This document shows, piece after piece, positions 1 through 6,203 of a stretch of DNA of 7,902 nucleotides; positions within the stretch are counted from its first letter, which is position 1; each line of letters starts with the position of its first letter. A program made the translations under genes and the position numbers. The notes under the pieces were generated by a model that saw only the letters and a list, made by a program, of their open reading frames with translations, was not told the origin of the DNA and ran no database searches. This DNA is from Oxalobacteraceae bacterium (GTDB lineage: Bacteria; Pseudomonadota; Gammaproteobacteria; Burkholderiales; Burkholderiaceae_D), in NCBI GenBank assembly GCA_947487325.1, contig CANKWG010000102.1, positions 1-7,902 on the forward strand, read 5' to 3'.

Positions 1-620
1 TCAATAGCCGAGCGGCGCTGCTTCTGCGCCATGCGCGCATGATTGAATCCTATGATCTGATCCACCAGTTTTTCACTGATCGCCTCTTTAGCCACAACGG
101 CATGCTGAAAGTCGGGAAGTTCGTGCTGCGCGCGCGATAAATGCTGTTTGAGAGACTTGCGACTCGATTTTCCCAGTTGTGCCAGATAGCTTTCTTCAGT
201 ATCGGGCAAGTCAATGACAATATCCTCGGTAACTGCCATACAGACTGAGGGGTGTTGCAGCAACATCTTGCTGACGGACTGCGCATGCAAGCTGATCACT
301 GATGCTTTGGCATGGCGCTTAAAAAGCGCATTGGCAAAACGGTCTAGCTCCGCCGATGGTATGTGCATGCCCTCGTTGAGCACCCGAATGCGTGAGCCAT
401 CAATGCAATACAACAAGAGCGCAGACAGCTGGCCATCGCGCCAGGCTGCATAGGTATGCACTTGTGTGAGGCTATTGCACTGCAGTTGCGGAAGGGATGC
501 ATACAAGCTTTTATAGAGCCCTTCGAGGCCCTGTTCGGCAAAAGGCGGTATGCAATCCGTATAGATCCGTTCTGCGGAATTTTCCGCAGGCAGAGTTTCA
601 TTTTCCGTAAAGATTTTCAT
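1..620 (-). CDS. GNAT/CelD-like N-acyltransferase, partial (C-terminus off the left edge)
   Basis: The minus strand is open from the ATG at 620-618 to the left edge, giving 206 complete residues without a stop, so the C-terminal part is missing. The segment at residues 134-160 (IVIDLP, then YLAQLGKSSRKSLKQ) resembles the start of the FemAB/CelD-type GNAT domain (Acetyltransf_6), where a basic K..RK helix follows a short beta strand. The NHARM..K motif at about residues 193-200 fits the next helix of that domain. Family members transfer acyl groups to amines and often sit in polysaccharide or cell-envelope clusters, but the substrate here cannot be read. No signal peptide or membrane segment is visible. 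An in-frame stop lies three codons upstream of the ATG (TAA at 629-627), so no upstream ATG, GTG or TTG is available. No clear Shine-Dalgarno precedes it. The gene is divergent from prfC. The reading frame is well supported; the family is moderately sure and the substrate is unknown. Confidence 0.72.
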   Translation of the reverse strand, partial: MKIFTENETLPAENSAERIYTDCIPPFAEQGLEGLYKSLYASLPQLQCNSLTQVHTYAAWRDGQLSALLLYCIDGSRIRVLNEGMHIPSAELDRFANALFKRHAKASVISLHAQSVSKMLLQHPSVCMAVTEDIVIDLPDTEESYLAQLGKSSRKSLKQHLSRAQHELPDFQHAVVAKEAISEKLVDQIIGFNHARMAQKQRRSAI

Positions 621-722
621 GCCAATTTAGATGCTGGAATGCAGCGGAGTTTGGGTGTGCCAGGTAACGGGTCGGATCTGGTCAAGCTCGCCTCGAGTCA
701 GGTAGGGATCTATGACCTATTG

Positions 723-757
723 GGTTAATTTACTTTGCGGTTAAACTAAGGGGTTAA
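723..757. repeat. Three GGTTAA direct repeats in the GNAT/prfC divergent gap
   Basis: GGTTAA occurs at 723-728, 739-744 and 752-757, with start-to-start distances of 16 and 13 bases. The cluster lies 24 to 58 bases upstream of the prfC ATG and about 100 to 135 bases upstream of the divergent GNAT gene, so it is placed where an operator or promoter could be. No protein is known to me for this exact repeat. The stretch is AT-rich, so chance recurrence is possible. Confidence 0.35.
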
Positions 758-780
758 CATCCGTCATACTTACTCACTCC

Positions 781-2445
781 ATGTCCAGCAATACTGAAAG
801 CCAGTTGACCGAGCAAGGCACTGCGTTACCGTCGCAAAACCTGTCGCGAGAGCACATTACCCGTGAGGTGGCGCGTCGCCGCACCTTCGGCATCATTTCT
901 CACCCCGATGCGGGCAAGACCACCCTGACGGAAAAGTTGCTCCTGTTTTCTGGCGCGATCCAACTTGCCGGTACCGTCAAGGCCCGTAAGAGCGGGCGTC
1001 ACGCCACATCGGACTGGATGGAAATTGAAAAGCAGCGTGGTATTTCCGTTGCCAGCTCCGTGATGCAGTTCGAGTACCGCGACCATGTGGTCAATCTTCT
1101 TGATACGCCGGGTCACCAGGATTTTTCAGAGGATACTTATCGCGTCCTGACAGCAGTGGATTCTGCGCTGATGGTGATTGATGCCGCCAAGGGTGTGGAA
1201 GCGCAGACGATCAAGCTGCTCAATGTCTGCCGTATGCGCAACACGCCCATCATTACCTTTATGAACAAGATGGATCGCGAAACGCGCGATCCTCTTGAGC
1301 TACTCGATGAGCTGGAGTCGGTACTCGAAATACAATGTGCGCCCGTGACCTGGCCTATAGGTATGGGTAAATCGTTCCGCGGGGTCTATCACCTGATGCG
1401 CGACGAGATCATGCTGTTTGCGGCTGGCAGCGAGCGTGCCGATCAGGAATTTGAAGTCATCAAGGGTATCGACAATCCCCGACTTGCCGAGATGTTCCCG
1501 CTTGAAATCGAGCAACTGAAAATGGAAGTTGAGCTGGTACACGGCGCCTCGCACCCTTTCGATCTCGATTCATTTTTGGCGGGAAAGCAGACCCCGGTTT
1601 TCTTCGGTTCTGCGATCAATAATTTTGGTGTGCGTGAAATTCTCAATGCGCTGCTGGATTGGGCGCAGCCACCACGCGAGCGCGATGCGACGATTCGTAG
1701 CGTAGCGCCTGATGAGACACCGTTTTCTGGTTTTGTGTTCAAAATTCAAGCCAATATGGATCCGGCGCACCGGGATCGCATTGCTTTTCTTCGCGTATGC
1801 TCGGGGCGATTCGAGCGTGGCATGAAGGTGCGCCATCTGCGACTTGAGCGTGATGTGAAACTGTCTTCGGTCGTGACCTTCATGGCGTCGAGTCGCGAGC
1901 AGGTTGAAGAAGCTTATGCGGGCGATATTATCGGTCTGCCCAACCATGGCAACATGCAAATTGGTGACAGCTTCTCCGAGGGAGAATTGCTGCAGTTCAC
2001 AGGTATTCCTTATTTCGCGCCCGACTTTTTCCGCTCTGTCCGTATTCGTAACCCGCTCAAGATCAAGCAGCTGCACAAAGGGCTGCAACAGCTGGGTGAA
2101 GAGGGGGCGGTTCAAGTGTTCAAGCCTGTGACCGGCGGTGATCTGGTGCTGGGCGCCGTGGGCGTGCTGCAGTTCGAAGTTGTCGCTAGTCGTTTGATGA
2201 ACGAATATGGTGTGGATGCTGTGTTCGAAGGTACTAGCATCAACAGCGCACGCTGGGTCTCTTGTGATGACAAGCGAATGCTCGCTGATTTCGAAAAATC
2301 CTCAGCGGGTGCTAATCTCGCGCACGATGCGGCAGGCAATCTTGCCTACCTGGCCAGCTCAGGCGTTAATCTCAAGCTCACGCAAGAGCGCTGGCCTGGC
2401 GTGACTTTTCACTCGACCCGTGAGCATGCGGTAAAGGTCGCCTGA
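781..2445 (+). CDS. prfC: Peptide chain release factor 3 (RF3), translational GTPase
   Basis: RF3 is a cytoplasmic GTPase that recycles the class I release factors RF1 and RF2 from the ribosome after peptide release. The 554-residue product shows the translational GTPase motifs in order: P-loop HPDAGKTT (41-48), switch I RGIS (86-89), DTPGH (108-112) and NKMD (162-165). RF3-typical blocks follow, including TGFVFKIQANMDP-like text (SGFVFKIQANMDP, near 320-332), VEEAYAGDIIGL, GAVGVLQFEVV and the C-terminal QERWPGVTFHSTREH. E. coli RF3 is 529 residues; the extra length is mostly a polar N-terminal extension of about 20 residues before REVARRRTFGIISHPD. ATG 781 is the only ATG before the P-loop, but no Shine-Dalgarno lies just upstream. 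A weak -10-like CATACT at 765-770 would give a nearly leaderless message. A GTG near codon 30 is the only other start seen and would remove family-conserved residues. The gene appears monocistronic. Confidence 0.97.
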   Translation: MSSNTESQLTEQGTALPSQNLSREHITREVARRRTFGIISHPDAGKTTLTEKLLLFSGAIQLAGTVKARKSGRHATSDWMEIEKQRGISVASSVMQFEYRDHVVNLLDTPGHQDFSEDTYRVLTAVDSALMVIDAAKGVEAQTIKLLNVCRMRNTPIITFMNKMDRETRDPLELLDELESVLEIQCAPVTWPIGMGKSFRGVYHLMRDEIMLFAAGSERADQEFEVIKGIDNPRLAEMFPLEIEQLKMEVELVHGASHPFDLDSFLAGKQTPVFFGSAINNFGVREILNALLDWAQPPRERDATIRSVAPDETPFSGFVFKIQANMDPAHRDRIAFLRVCSGRFERGMKVRHLRLERDVKLSSVVTFMASSREQVEEAYAGDIIGLPNHGNMQIGDSFSEGELLQFTGIPYFAPDFFRSVRIRNPLKIKQLHKGLQQLGEEGAVQVFKPVTGGDLVLGAVGVLQFEVVASRLMNEYGVDAVFEGTSINSARWVSCDDKRMLADFEKSSAGANLAHDAAGNLAYLASSGVNLKLTQERWPGVTFHSTREHAVKVA

Positions 2446-2674
2446 TCTTCTGATTGCCTCAGCGATATCACGGGTAAGACCTCGTCTTTAGTCAGCACGA
2501 CTTTGTTCTGATTGCAGGGCCTGATAGGCGTTTGAGCCGTATCAACGGTGCAAACCTTTGTTGTTTCTATACTAAGCAGGTCTTCGCGGATTACTCCGCA
2601 CTATCTACCTAATCAATTCTTATGCGGGCATTCGCCACGCAGGAAGAAGCTATCAAGTTTGATCGGAAACGACT
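2446..2674. other. Intergenic region between prfC and the hemerythrin-like gene
   Basis: These 229 bases hold no convincing gene. No strong rho-independent terminator follows prfC; the best local hairpin is a 5-bp stem (AAGAC at 2476-2480 with GTCTT at 2484-2488) without a proper T-run. A -10-like TATACT lies at 2568-2573 (5 of 6 to consensus) but has no good -35 partner. A small 5-bp hairpin, GCGGA at 2586-2590 with TCCGC at 2595-2599, lies in the presumed leader. Confidence 0.4.
2568..2573 (+). promoter_or_regulatory. Candidate -10 element for the hemerythrin-like gene
   Basis: TATACT matches the sigma-70 -10 consensus at five of six bases and lies about 100 bases before the ATG at 2675. 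There is no recognisable -35 hexamer at 16 to 18 bases upstream, so the call is weak. Confidence 0.25.
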
Positions 2675-3205
2675 ATGTTGACTGTTACTTATTCCATCGT
2701 TGCATTGAAAGTAGAGCACAAAAAAGCCCGTTGGACTTTTTCGTCTATGCAGCAGTACATCATGAATGGTATCCACAACATCAAGGATGCGGGCAGAACA
2801 GATTTTGAGAACATGCTGCACCGGCTATCGCAATTCGAACAGTATTATCGTGAGCGAAAAATTCAAGTCGTTTTAATTCCTGCGCTGCGCAAGCTGACGC
2901 ATGAGGCAGATCCACTGTTGGATGAAATCGAATCTCTGAGTGCGCATAGCAGCTCACTTCTGAGATTACTAGGCGAAATAATTCAGGAAGGTTTGCGTCA
3001 GGGAAGGGTGATGGTGGAAGAGGTCTGTTCTTCGCTTGAGTTGTGTTGTTCGAATTTTTACCGACGATTGGCGCGAGAAGAAGAGCTGGTTCAGGTGGCC
3101 GAGCGCCTTATTCCCAGTGAAGCCTGGTTTGGCATTGCAGCGAATTTTCTTTCGCATGATGCCAGGCGGCGCAAACTATCGCTAGCGTCTGACGATGAGG
3201 AATGA
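2675..3205 (+). CDS. Hemerythrin-like helical protein with degenerate metal-binding positions
   Basis: The gene encodes a 176-residue, mostly alpha-helical, soluble protein with no signal peptide or membrane segment. The layout recalls the bacterial hemerythrin (HHE) four-helix bundle: VEHKKAR near 13-19, KIQVVLIPALRK at 62-73 where iron-binding members have a KEE..LFPAL-type motif, an LSAHSSSLLRLL helix around H91, and REEELVQVAERLIPSEAW..IA..F at 134-159, which closely resembles the hemerythrin C-terminal helix. Several expected His/Glu ligands appear replaced (no HxxxE before IPAL, no His before the final EEE), so di-iron and oxygen binding are doubtful. I infer a hemerythrin fold with a lost or altered site; a family of unknown function is the alternative. 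ATG 2675 is preceded by GGAAA at 2665-2669, a fair Shine-Dalgarno. The gene stands alone and converges on the rhodanese gene with a 32-base gap. Confidence 0.8.
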   Translation: MLTVTYSIVALKVEHKKARWTFSSMQQYIMNGIHNIKDAGRTDFENMLHRLSQFEQYYRERKIQVVLIPALRKLTHEADPLLDEIESLSAHSSSLLRLLGEIIQEGLRQGRVMVEEVCSSLELCCSNFYRRLAREEELVQVAERLIPSEAWFGIAANFLSHDARRRKLSLASDDEE

Positions 3206-3237
3206 ATCTTTTAGTTGGGTGTTTGATAGACGTTGAA

Positions 3238-3702
3238 TCAGGCACCCACCCACGGTAGGCCTTTCATGCACCAGCCGCCAATAGATTTGCGGTGACCCTG
3301 ATCATTGCGGTCGCCTTCAAACCCCTCCAGGATGTCATAGCAATGCTCAAAGCCGTTCTCGGTGGCGAGTTTTGCAGCGTAGCGCGAACGTACTCCCGAA
3401 CGACACAGGAATAACAGTGTTTCGCTGCGCTTTACTTGTTGCTCTAGTTGCTTCAGGAATTCTGAATTCAGCGCACCGCCCGGATACAGGGTCCACTGTG
3501 CCGCCAGATGCTGGTCGTCCGGCAAAATGACTTGTCCGATCCAGTCGCGCTCAGCCTGAGTTCGTACATCAATCAGCTTCACGTTGGCGTTACCTCGTAG
3601 CAACGCGTAGGCTTCTTCCGGTGTCACTGCTCCGGCGTAGGGAAGCGAATCCGTTCGGCCGCGCTGGCGGGCATTGGCGAGCAATTGTTCTGAGAAGGAC
3701 AT
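3238..3702 (-). CDS. Single-domain rhodanese-like protein
   Basis: The product from ATG 3702 is 154 residues and cytoplasmic, with no signal peptide. It shows a rhodanese domain: TPEEAYALL (about 27-35), the KLIDVRTQAERDWIG strand and CH2A-like region (about 42-56), the active-site loop LCRSGVRS with the catalytic Cys at residue 100, and the C-terminal LEGFEGDRND with GGW..KGLPW. A six-residue CRSGVR loop is the usual length for sulfurtransfer and not the longer loop of Cdc25-type phosphatases. Such enzymes carry sulfur as a cysteine persulfide; donor and acceptor are unknown here. An upstream TTG (3750) and GTG (3747) are in frame and would add 15 to 16 residues, but MSFSEQLL at 3702 fits the usual start of this family. 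No strong Shine-Dalgarno supports either choice. The gene is divergent from glnA, and two NtrC-type boxes lie 79 to 124 bases upstream of its ATG. Confidence 0.9.
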   Translation of the reverse strand: MSFSEQLLANARQRGRTDSLPYAGAVTPEEAYALLRGNANVKLIDVRTQAERDWIGQVILPDDQHLAAQWTLYPGGALNSEFLKQLEQQVKRSETLLFLCRSGVRSRYAAKLATENGFEHCYDILEGFEGDRNDQGHRKSIGGWCMKGLPWVGA

Positions 3703-3780
3703 AGGTTTTTCGGGGCCGGATAATGGGTCACGACCGTCAGATTCCACCAAAATGCCGCGCTCGGCAAGTTTCTGCAGTTA

Positions 3781-3797
3781 AGCGCAAAATCGGTGCA
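3781..3797. promoter_or_regulatory. NtrC-type enhancer box 1 (distal)
   Basis: AGCGCA-AAATC-GGTGCA fits the 6+5+6 layout of the NtrC consensus TGCACY-N5-GGTGCA. The right half is perfect and the left half is weak. It is centred at 3789, about 198 bases upstream of the predicted glnA transcription start and 29 bases from box 2, close to the three-turn spacing of paired sites at enteric glnA. Confidence 0.6.
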
Positions 3798-3809
3798 CGC
3801 ATTTTAAAT

Positions 3810-3826
3810 AGCACCAAAAACGTGCA
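3810..3826. promoter_or_regulatory. NtrC-type enhancer box 2 (proximal)
   Basis: AGCACC-AAAAA-CGTGCA (reverse complement TGCACG-TTTTT-GGTGCT) has near-consensus dyad halves and an A/T spacer. It is centred at 3818, about 169 bases upstream of the predicted glnA start. With box 1 it should allow cooperative binding of phosphorylated NtrC, which contacts sigma-54 polymerase by looping. Confidence 0.72.
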
Positions 3827-3960
3827 TATCTTCCAAATCGCACTGTATTGGTGAATCAGAGGATTTTCTTATTTTGCGCTGGGTTCTGTAAAAGCTTGAT
3901 TCTGCATGGGAATTCAGACCCGCAATGCGCCCCAATTGAGCCCCTCGCTGACTTAGTTTA

Positions 3961-3976
3961 TGGCATGGAATCTGCT
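3961..3976 (+). promoter_or_regulatory. Sigma-54 (-24/-12) promoter of glnA
   Basis: TGGCATGGAATCTGCT fits TGGCACG-N4-TTGCW with only two mismatches, and the invariant GG and GC are exactly ten bases apart. Transcription should start near 3987, leaving a leader of about 112 bases. The NtrC-type boxes upstream and the glnA gene downstream make this a nitrogen-limitation promoter. No good sigma-70 promoter was recognised nearby for basal expression. Confidence 0.8.
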
Positions 3977-4098
3977 ATCATCGCCGGTCAAGTCTCAGTG
4001 GCATTGTCACTCCTCGCACCGCAGCTTCAAGTGGTTTGCGTCAGGTCGGTCCACAGCTTAAACCCAATTAATCACTTTGCAACTTATAGGAGATCCGC

Positions 4099-5514
4099 AT
4101 GTCAACGTCGGCCGCTGATGTATTGAAAATGGTCAAGGACAACGAAGTCAAATTCGTTGATTTCCGTTTCACTGATACGCGAGGCAAAGAGCAGCATGTC
4201 AGCGTACCTGTGTCCCATTTCGATATGGACAAATTCGAGTCAGGCCACGCATTCGATGGCTCTTCCATTGCTGGCTGGAAAGGTATCGAAGCATCAGACA
4301 TGCTGCTCATTCCAGACCCAAACACGGCGCGTATCGATCCGTTCATGGAAGAAACTACGATGTTCATCCAGTGTGACGTCGTTGAGCCGAGTGACGGCAA
4401 AGGCTACGACCGCGATCCGCGCTCCATCGCCAAGCGCGCTGAGGCTTACCTGAAGTCGTCTGGTCTGGGTGACACCGCGTACTTTGGTCCTGAGCCAGAG
4501 TTTTTCATTTTCGACAGCGTTCGCTGGAACATCGATATGTCGGGCTCTTTCTCCAAGATTGATTCCGAAGAAGCTTCCTGGAGCACTGGTGAAAAAATCG
4601 AAGGCGGTAACACCGGTCATCGTCCAGCGGTCAAGGGCGGCTACTTCCCTGTGCCTCCCGTCGACAGCTTTCAGGACATGCGCTCGGAAATGTGTCTGAT
4701 CCTTGAAAGCCTCGGTATTCCTGTCGAAGTGCATCACCACGAAGTGGCCGGTGCGGGTCAGAATGAAATCGGTACCAAATTTTCCACGCTGGTTGAGCGT
4801 GCCGACTGGACTCAGACACTGAAGTATGTCGTCTTGAACGTCGCGCACAACTACGGTAAGACGGCGACCTTTATGCCTAAGCCCATCGTTGGCGACAACG
4901 GTTCCGGCATGCACGTGCACCAGTCGGTCTGGAAAGACGGCAAGAACCTGTTCGCAGGTGACGGCTATGCTGGTCTTTCTGATTTCGCGTTGTATTACAT
5001 CGGCGGCATCATCAAGCATGCGCGTGCACTCAATGCGATCACCAACCCTGGCACGAACTCGTACAAGCGTCTGGTGCCTGGCTTCGAAGCGCCCGTCAAA
5101 CTGGCGTACTCGTCACGTAACCGTTCTGCTTCGATTCGTATTCCTCACGTCGCCAATCCTAAGGGACGTCGTATCGAAACGCGCTTCCCTGATCCTTTGG
5201 CCAATCCTTACCTGTGCTTTGCTGCGTTGCTGATGGCGGGTCTGGACGGTGTGCAAAACAAGATTCATCCGGGCGAGGCTGCATCGAAAGACTTGTACCA
5301 CCTGCCACCCGAAGAAGATGCGCAGATCCCAACGGTTTGCTCGTCACTCGATCAGGCGCTCGAGTATCTGGACAAAGACCGCGAGTTCCTGACCCGTGGT
5401 GGCGTGTTCAGCGATACCATGATTGATGCCTACATCGAACTGAAGATGCAGGAAGTGACTCGTTTCCGTATGACTACACATCCGGTCGAGTTCGACATGT
5501 ACTACTCGCTGTAA
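4099..5514 (+). CDS. glnA: Glutamine synthetase, type I (GSI-beta)
   Basis: The enzyme joins ammonia and glutamate to glutamine using ATP in the cytoplasm and works as a dodecamer. The 471-residue length fits GSI (E. coli 469). Visible features are FDGSSI with the D53 loop, metal/substrate glutamates in PEPEFF (E131, E133), VHHHEVAGAGQNEIG (E215, E223), NGSGMHVHQS (H272), NRSASIRIP (Arg342 and neighbours) and RIETRFPDP (E360). KDLYHLPPEE carries Tyr400, the equivalent of the adenylylated Tyr397 of E. coli, so activity is probably controlled by the adenylyltransferase GlnE and PII. The start at ATG 4099 has a strong Shine-Dalgarno, AGGAG at 4088-4092. Upstream are the NtrC boxes and sigma-54 promoter; downstream is a strong terminator, so most transcripts should be monocistronic. 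The protein is complete, with all key residues present. Confidence 0.99.
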   Translation: MSTSAADVLKMVKDNEVKFVDFRFTDTRGKEQHVSVPVSHFDMDKFESGHAFDGSSIAGWKGIEASDMLLIPDPNTARIDPFMEETTMFIQCDVVEPSDGKGYDRDPRSIAKRAEAYLKSSGLGDTAYFGPEPEFFIFDSVRWNIDMSGSFSKIDSEEASWSTGEKIEGGNTGHRPAVKGGYFPVPPVDSFQDMRSEMCLILESLGIPVEVHHHEVAGAGQNEIGTKFSTLVERADWTQTLKYVVLNVAHNYGKTATFMPKPIVGDNGSGMHVHQSVWKDGKNLFAGDGYAGLSDFALYYIGGIIKHARALNAITNPGTNSYKRLVPGFEAPVKLAYSSRNRSASIRIPHVANPKGRRIETRFPDPLANPYLCFAALLMAGLDGVQNKIHPGEAASKDLYHLPPEEDAQIPTVCSSLDQALEYLDKDREFLTRGGVFSDTMIDAYIELKMQEVTRFRMTTHPVEFDMYYSL

Positions 5515-5539
5515 TCCCCGGTCGGGATTCGCGAAATAG

Positions 5540-5566
5540 GAGGGCGACTCAGGTCGCCCTCTTTTT
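5540..5566 (+). terminator. Rho-independent terminator of glnA
   Basis: A perfect 9-bp GC-rich stem (GAGGGCGAC at 5540-5548 with GTCGCCCTC at 5553-5561) closes a 4-base loop and is followed by five T residues. It begins 26 bases after the glnA stop and should separate glnA transcription from the following genes. Confidence 0.92.
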
Positions 5567-5584
5567 GGTCATAAATGTTGTTTT

Positions 5585-5590
5585 TATGAT
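5585..5590 (+). promoter_or_regulatory. Candidate -10 element for the small secreted-protein gene
   Basis: TATGAT matches the -10 consensus at five of six bases in a very AT-rich stretch just after the glnA terminator, about 80 bases before the ATG at 5671. No good -35 hexamer is seen at the right spacing. A second AT-rich hexamer, TATAAA at 5614-5619, is an alternative. Confidence 0.25.
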
Positions 5591-5670
5591 AAAAAAATTT
5601 GGCGACTTTCTGTTATAAAAACAAAGCTCTGTTGCCCAAGCTTGTTTTAACCATCCATGGTTCTTTGCCC

Positions 5671-6141
5671 ATGAAAAGCCGTCTACTTGTCTTACTGATT
5701 CTCTGTGCCCTTGCAGCACCTGTCATTGCGCAAGGGGTTTTTGTATGTGTACAGGCCAATGGAACGCGTGAATACCGAAACAATGGCGATATGCGAGGCT
5801 GTCGAAAGCTTGATCTGGAGACAATCTCAACCATTCCTGCGCCCGCTCCCAACCAGCAGGCAAAAGCTGCGGCGATCGATCCCTCCTTTCCGCGTATTGA
5901 CGGCCAGATTCAGAAGCGCCGCGATCAGGACCGTTTGCAAATTTTGATGGAGGAAGTGCGAACCGAGGAGTCCCGGCTGTCTGAGCTGCGGCGTGATTAC
6001 CAGAACGGTGAGCCCGAGCGTCTGGGCAGTGAGCGCAATTATGCGAAGTATCAGGAACGCGTCGCTCAGATGAAAGACGACATTCTTCGAACCGAAAAAA
6101 ATGTTGAAGCCCTGAAAAGAGAGATAGGTAATCTAAAATAG
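5671..6141 (+). CDS. Small exported protein: DUF4124-like N-terminus and coiled-coil tail
   Basis: The 156-residue product from ATG 5671 starts with a clear Sec signal peptide (MKSRLLVLLILCALAAPVIA, cleavage probably after Ala20), so the mature protein should be periplasmic. The Cys at position 12 lacks a lipobox. Residues 22-49 (FVCVQANGTREYRNNGD, then GCRKLDL) resemble the DUF4124 motif, and Cys26 and Cys44 could form a disulfide. A Pro/Ala linker (about 55-70) leads to a charged, heptad-like helix (about 80-154) that is probably a coiled coil. The function is unknown. The frame extends upstream to a TTG at 5599, but that start would bury the signal peptide. No strong Shine-Dalgarno is present. 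It sits between glnA and glnL and is bracketed by terminator hairpins on both sides, so it may be its own transcription unit and unrelated to nitrogen control. Confidence 0.85.
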   Translation: MKSRLLVLLILCALAAPVIAQGVFVCVQANGTREYRNNGDMRGCRKLDLETISTIPAPAPNQQAKAAAIDPSFPRIDGQIQKRRDQDRLQILMEEVRTEESRLSELRRDYQNGEPERLGSERNYAKYQERVAQMKDDILRTEKNVEALKREIGNLK

Positions 6142-6167
6142 CCCTCGCGCAAAGCTGTATGCCGTCC

Positions 6168-6188
6168 AGGCCGCTGTGCGGCCTTTTT
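6168..6188 (+). terminator. Terminator-like hairpin between the secreted-protein gene and glnL
   Basis: AGGCCGC at 6168-6174 pairs perfectly with GCGGCCT at 6178-6184 around a 3-base loop. The T-run at 6184-6188 continues as CTTTTTC. It lies 27 bases after the stop at 6141 and ends only 15 bases before the preferred glnL start at 6204. It probably ends the upstream transcript, with read-through or attenuation supplying glnL. Confidence 0.78.
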
Positions 6189-6203
6189 CTTTTTCGGGAC
6201 CGA

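Larger units (their letters stand above)
3703..4098. promoter_or_regulatory. Divergent regulatory region, rhodanese gene / glnA
   Basis: This 396-base stretch without a credible gene separates the rhodanese gene from glnA. It holds two NtrC-type boxes (3781-3797 and 3810-3826), then about 135 bases without a recognised element, then a sigma-54 promoter at 3961-3976 and a leader of about 110 bases ending in the glnA Shine-Dalgarno. The small open frame at 3848-4126 starts with TTG, overlaps the promoter and resembles no known protein. Confidence 0.75.

Noticed and set aside
456..728. 90-codon plus-strand open frame
   Set aside because: It is antisense to the acyltransferase gene, whose minus-strand frame is open over the full 620 bases.
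1570..2115. 181-codon open frame on the minus strand inside prfC
   Set aside because: It is fully antisense to a certain RF3 gene, with low-complexity, unfamiliar translation and no ribosome site.
2476..2488. Possible terminator after prfC
   Set aside because: Only a 5-bp stem with a 3-base loop and no adequate T-run; too weak to call.
2548..2808. 86-codon plus-strand open frame before and overlapping the hemerythrin-like gene
   Set aside because: It has a non-ATG start, unusual composition and a long out-of-frame overlap with a better supported gene that has a Shine-Dalgarno.
3703..3750. Longer rhodanese start at TTG 3750 or GTG 3747
   Set aside because: The added residues (VESDGRDPLSGPEKP) are unlike the family N-terminus, the starts are non-ATG and no ribosome site supports them. 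The possibility is not fully excluded.
4003..4018. Second sigma-54-like TGGCATTG sequence upstream of glnA
   Set aside because: The -24-like TGGCA is present, but ten bases after the GG there is CC and not the required GC, so it lacks a -12 element.
3848..4126. 92-codon plus-strand open frame upstream of glnA
   Set aside because: It starts with TTG, runs through the sigma-54 promoter into the glnA start, and lacks a ribosome site and any familiar motif.
4294..5019. 241-codon open frame on the minus strand inside glnA
   Set aside because: It lies wholly within glnA, whose every key residue is recognised, and its translation resembles no known family. It is a frame shadow of a GC-rich gene.
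5599..5670. Longer start (TTG 5599) for the secreted protein
   Set aside because: It would place 24 residues ahead of a typical signal peptide and overlap the likely promoter.
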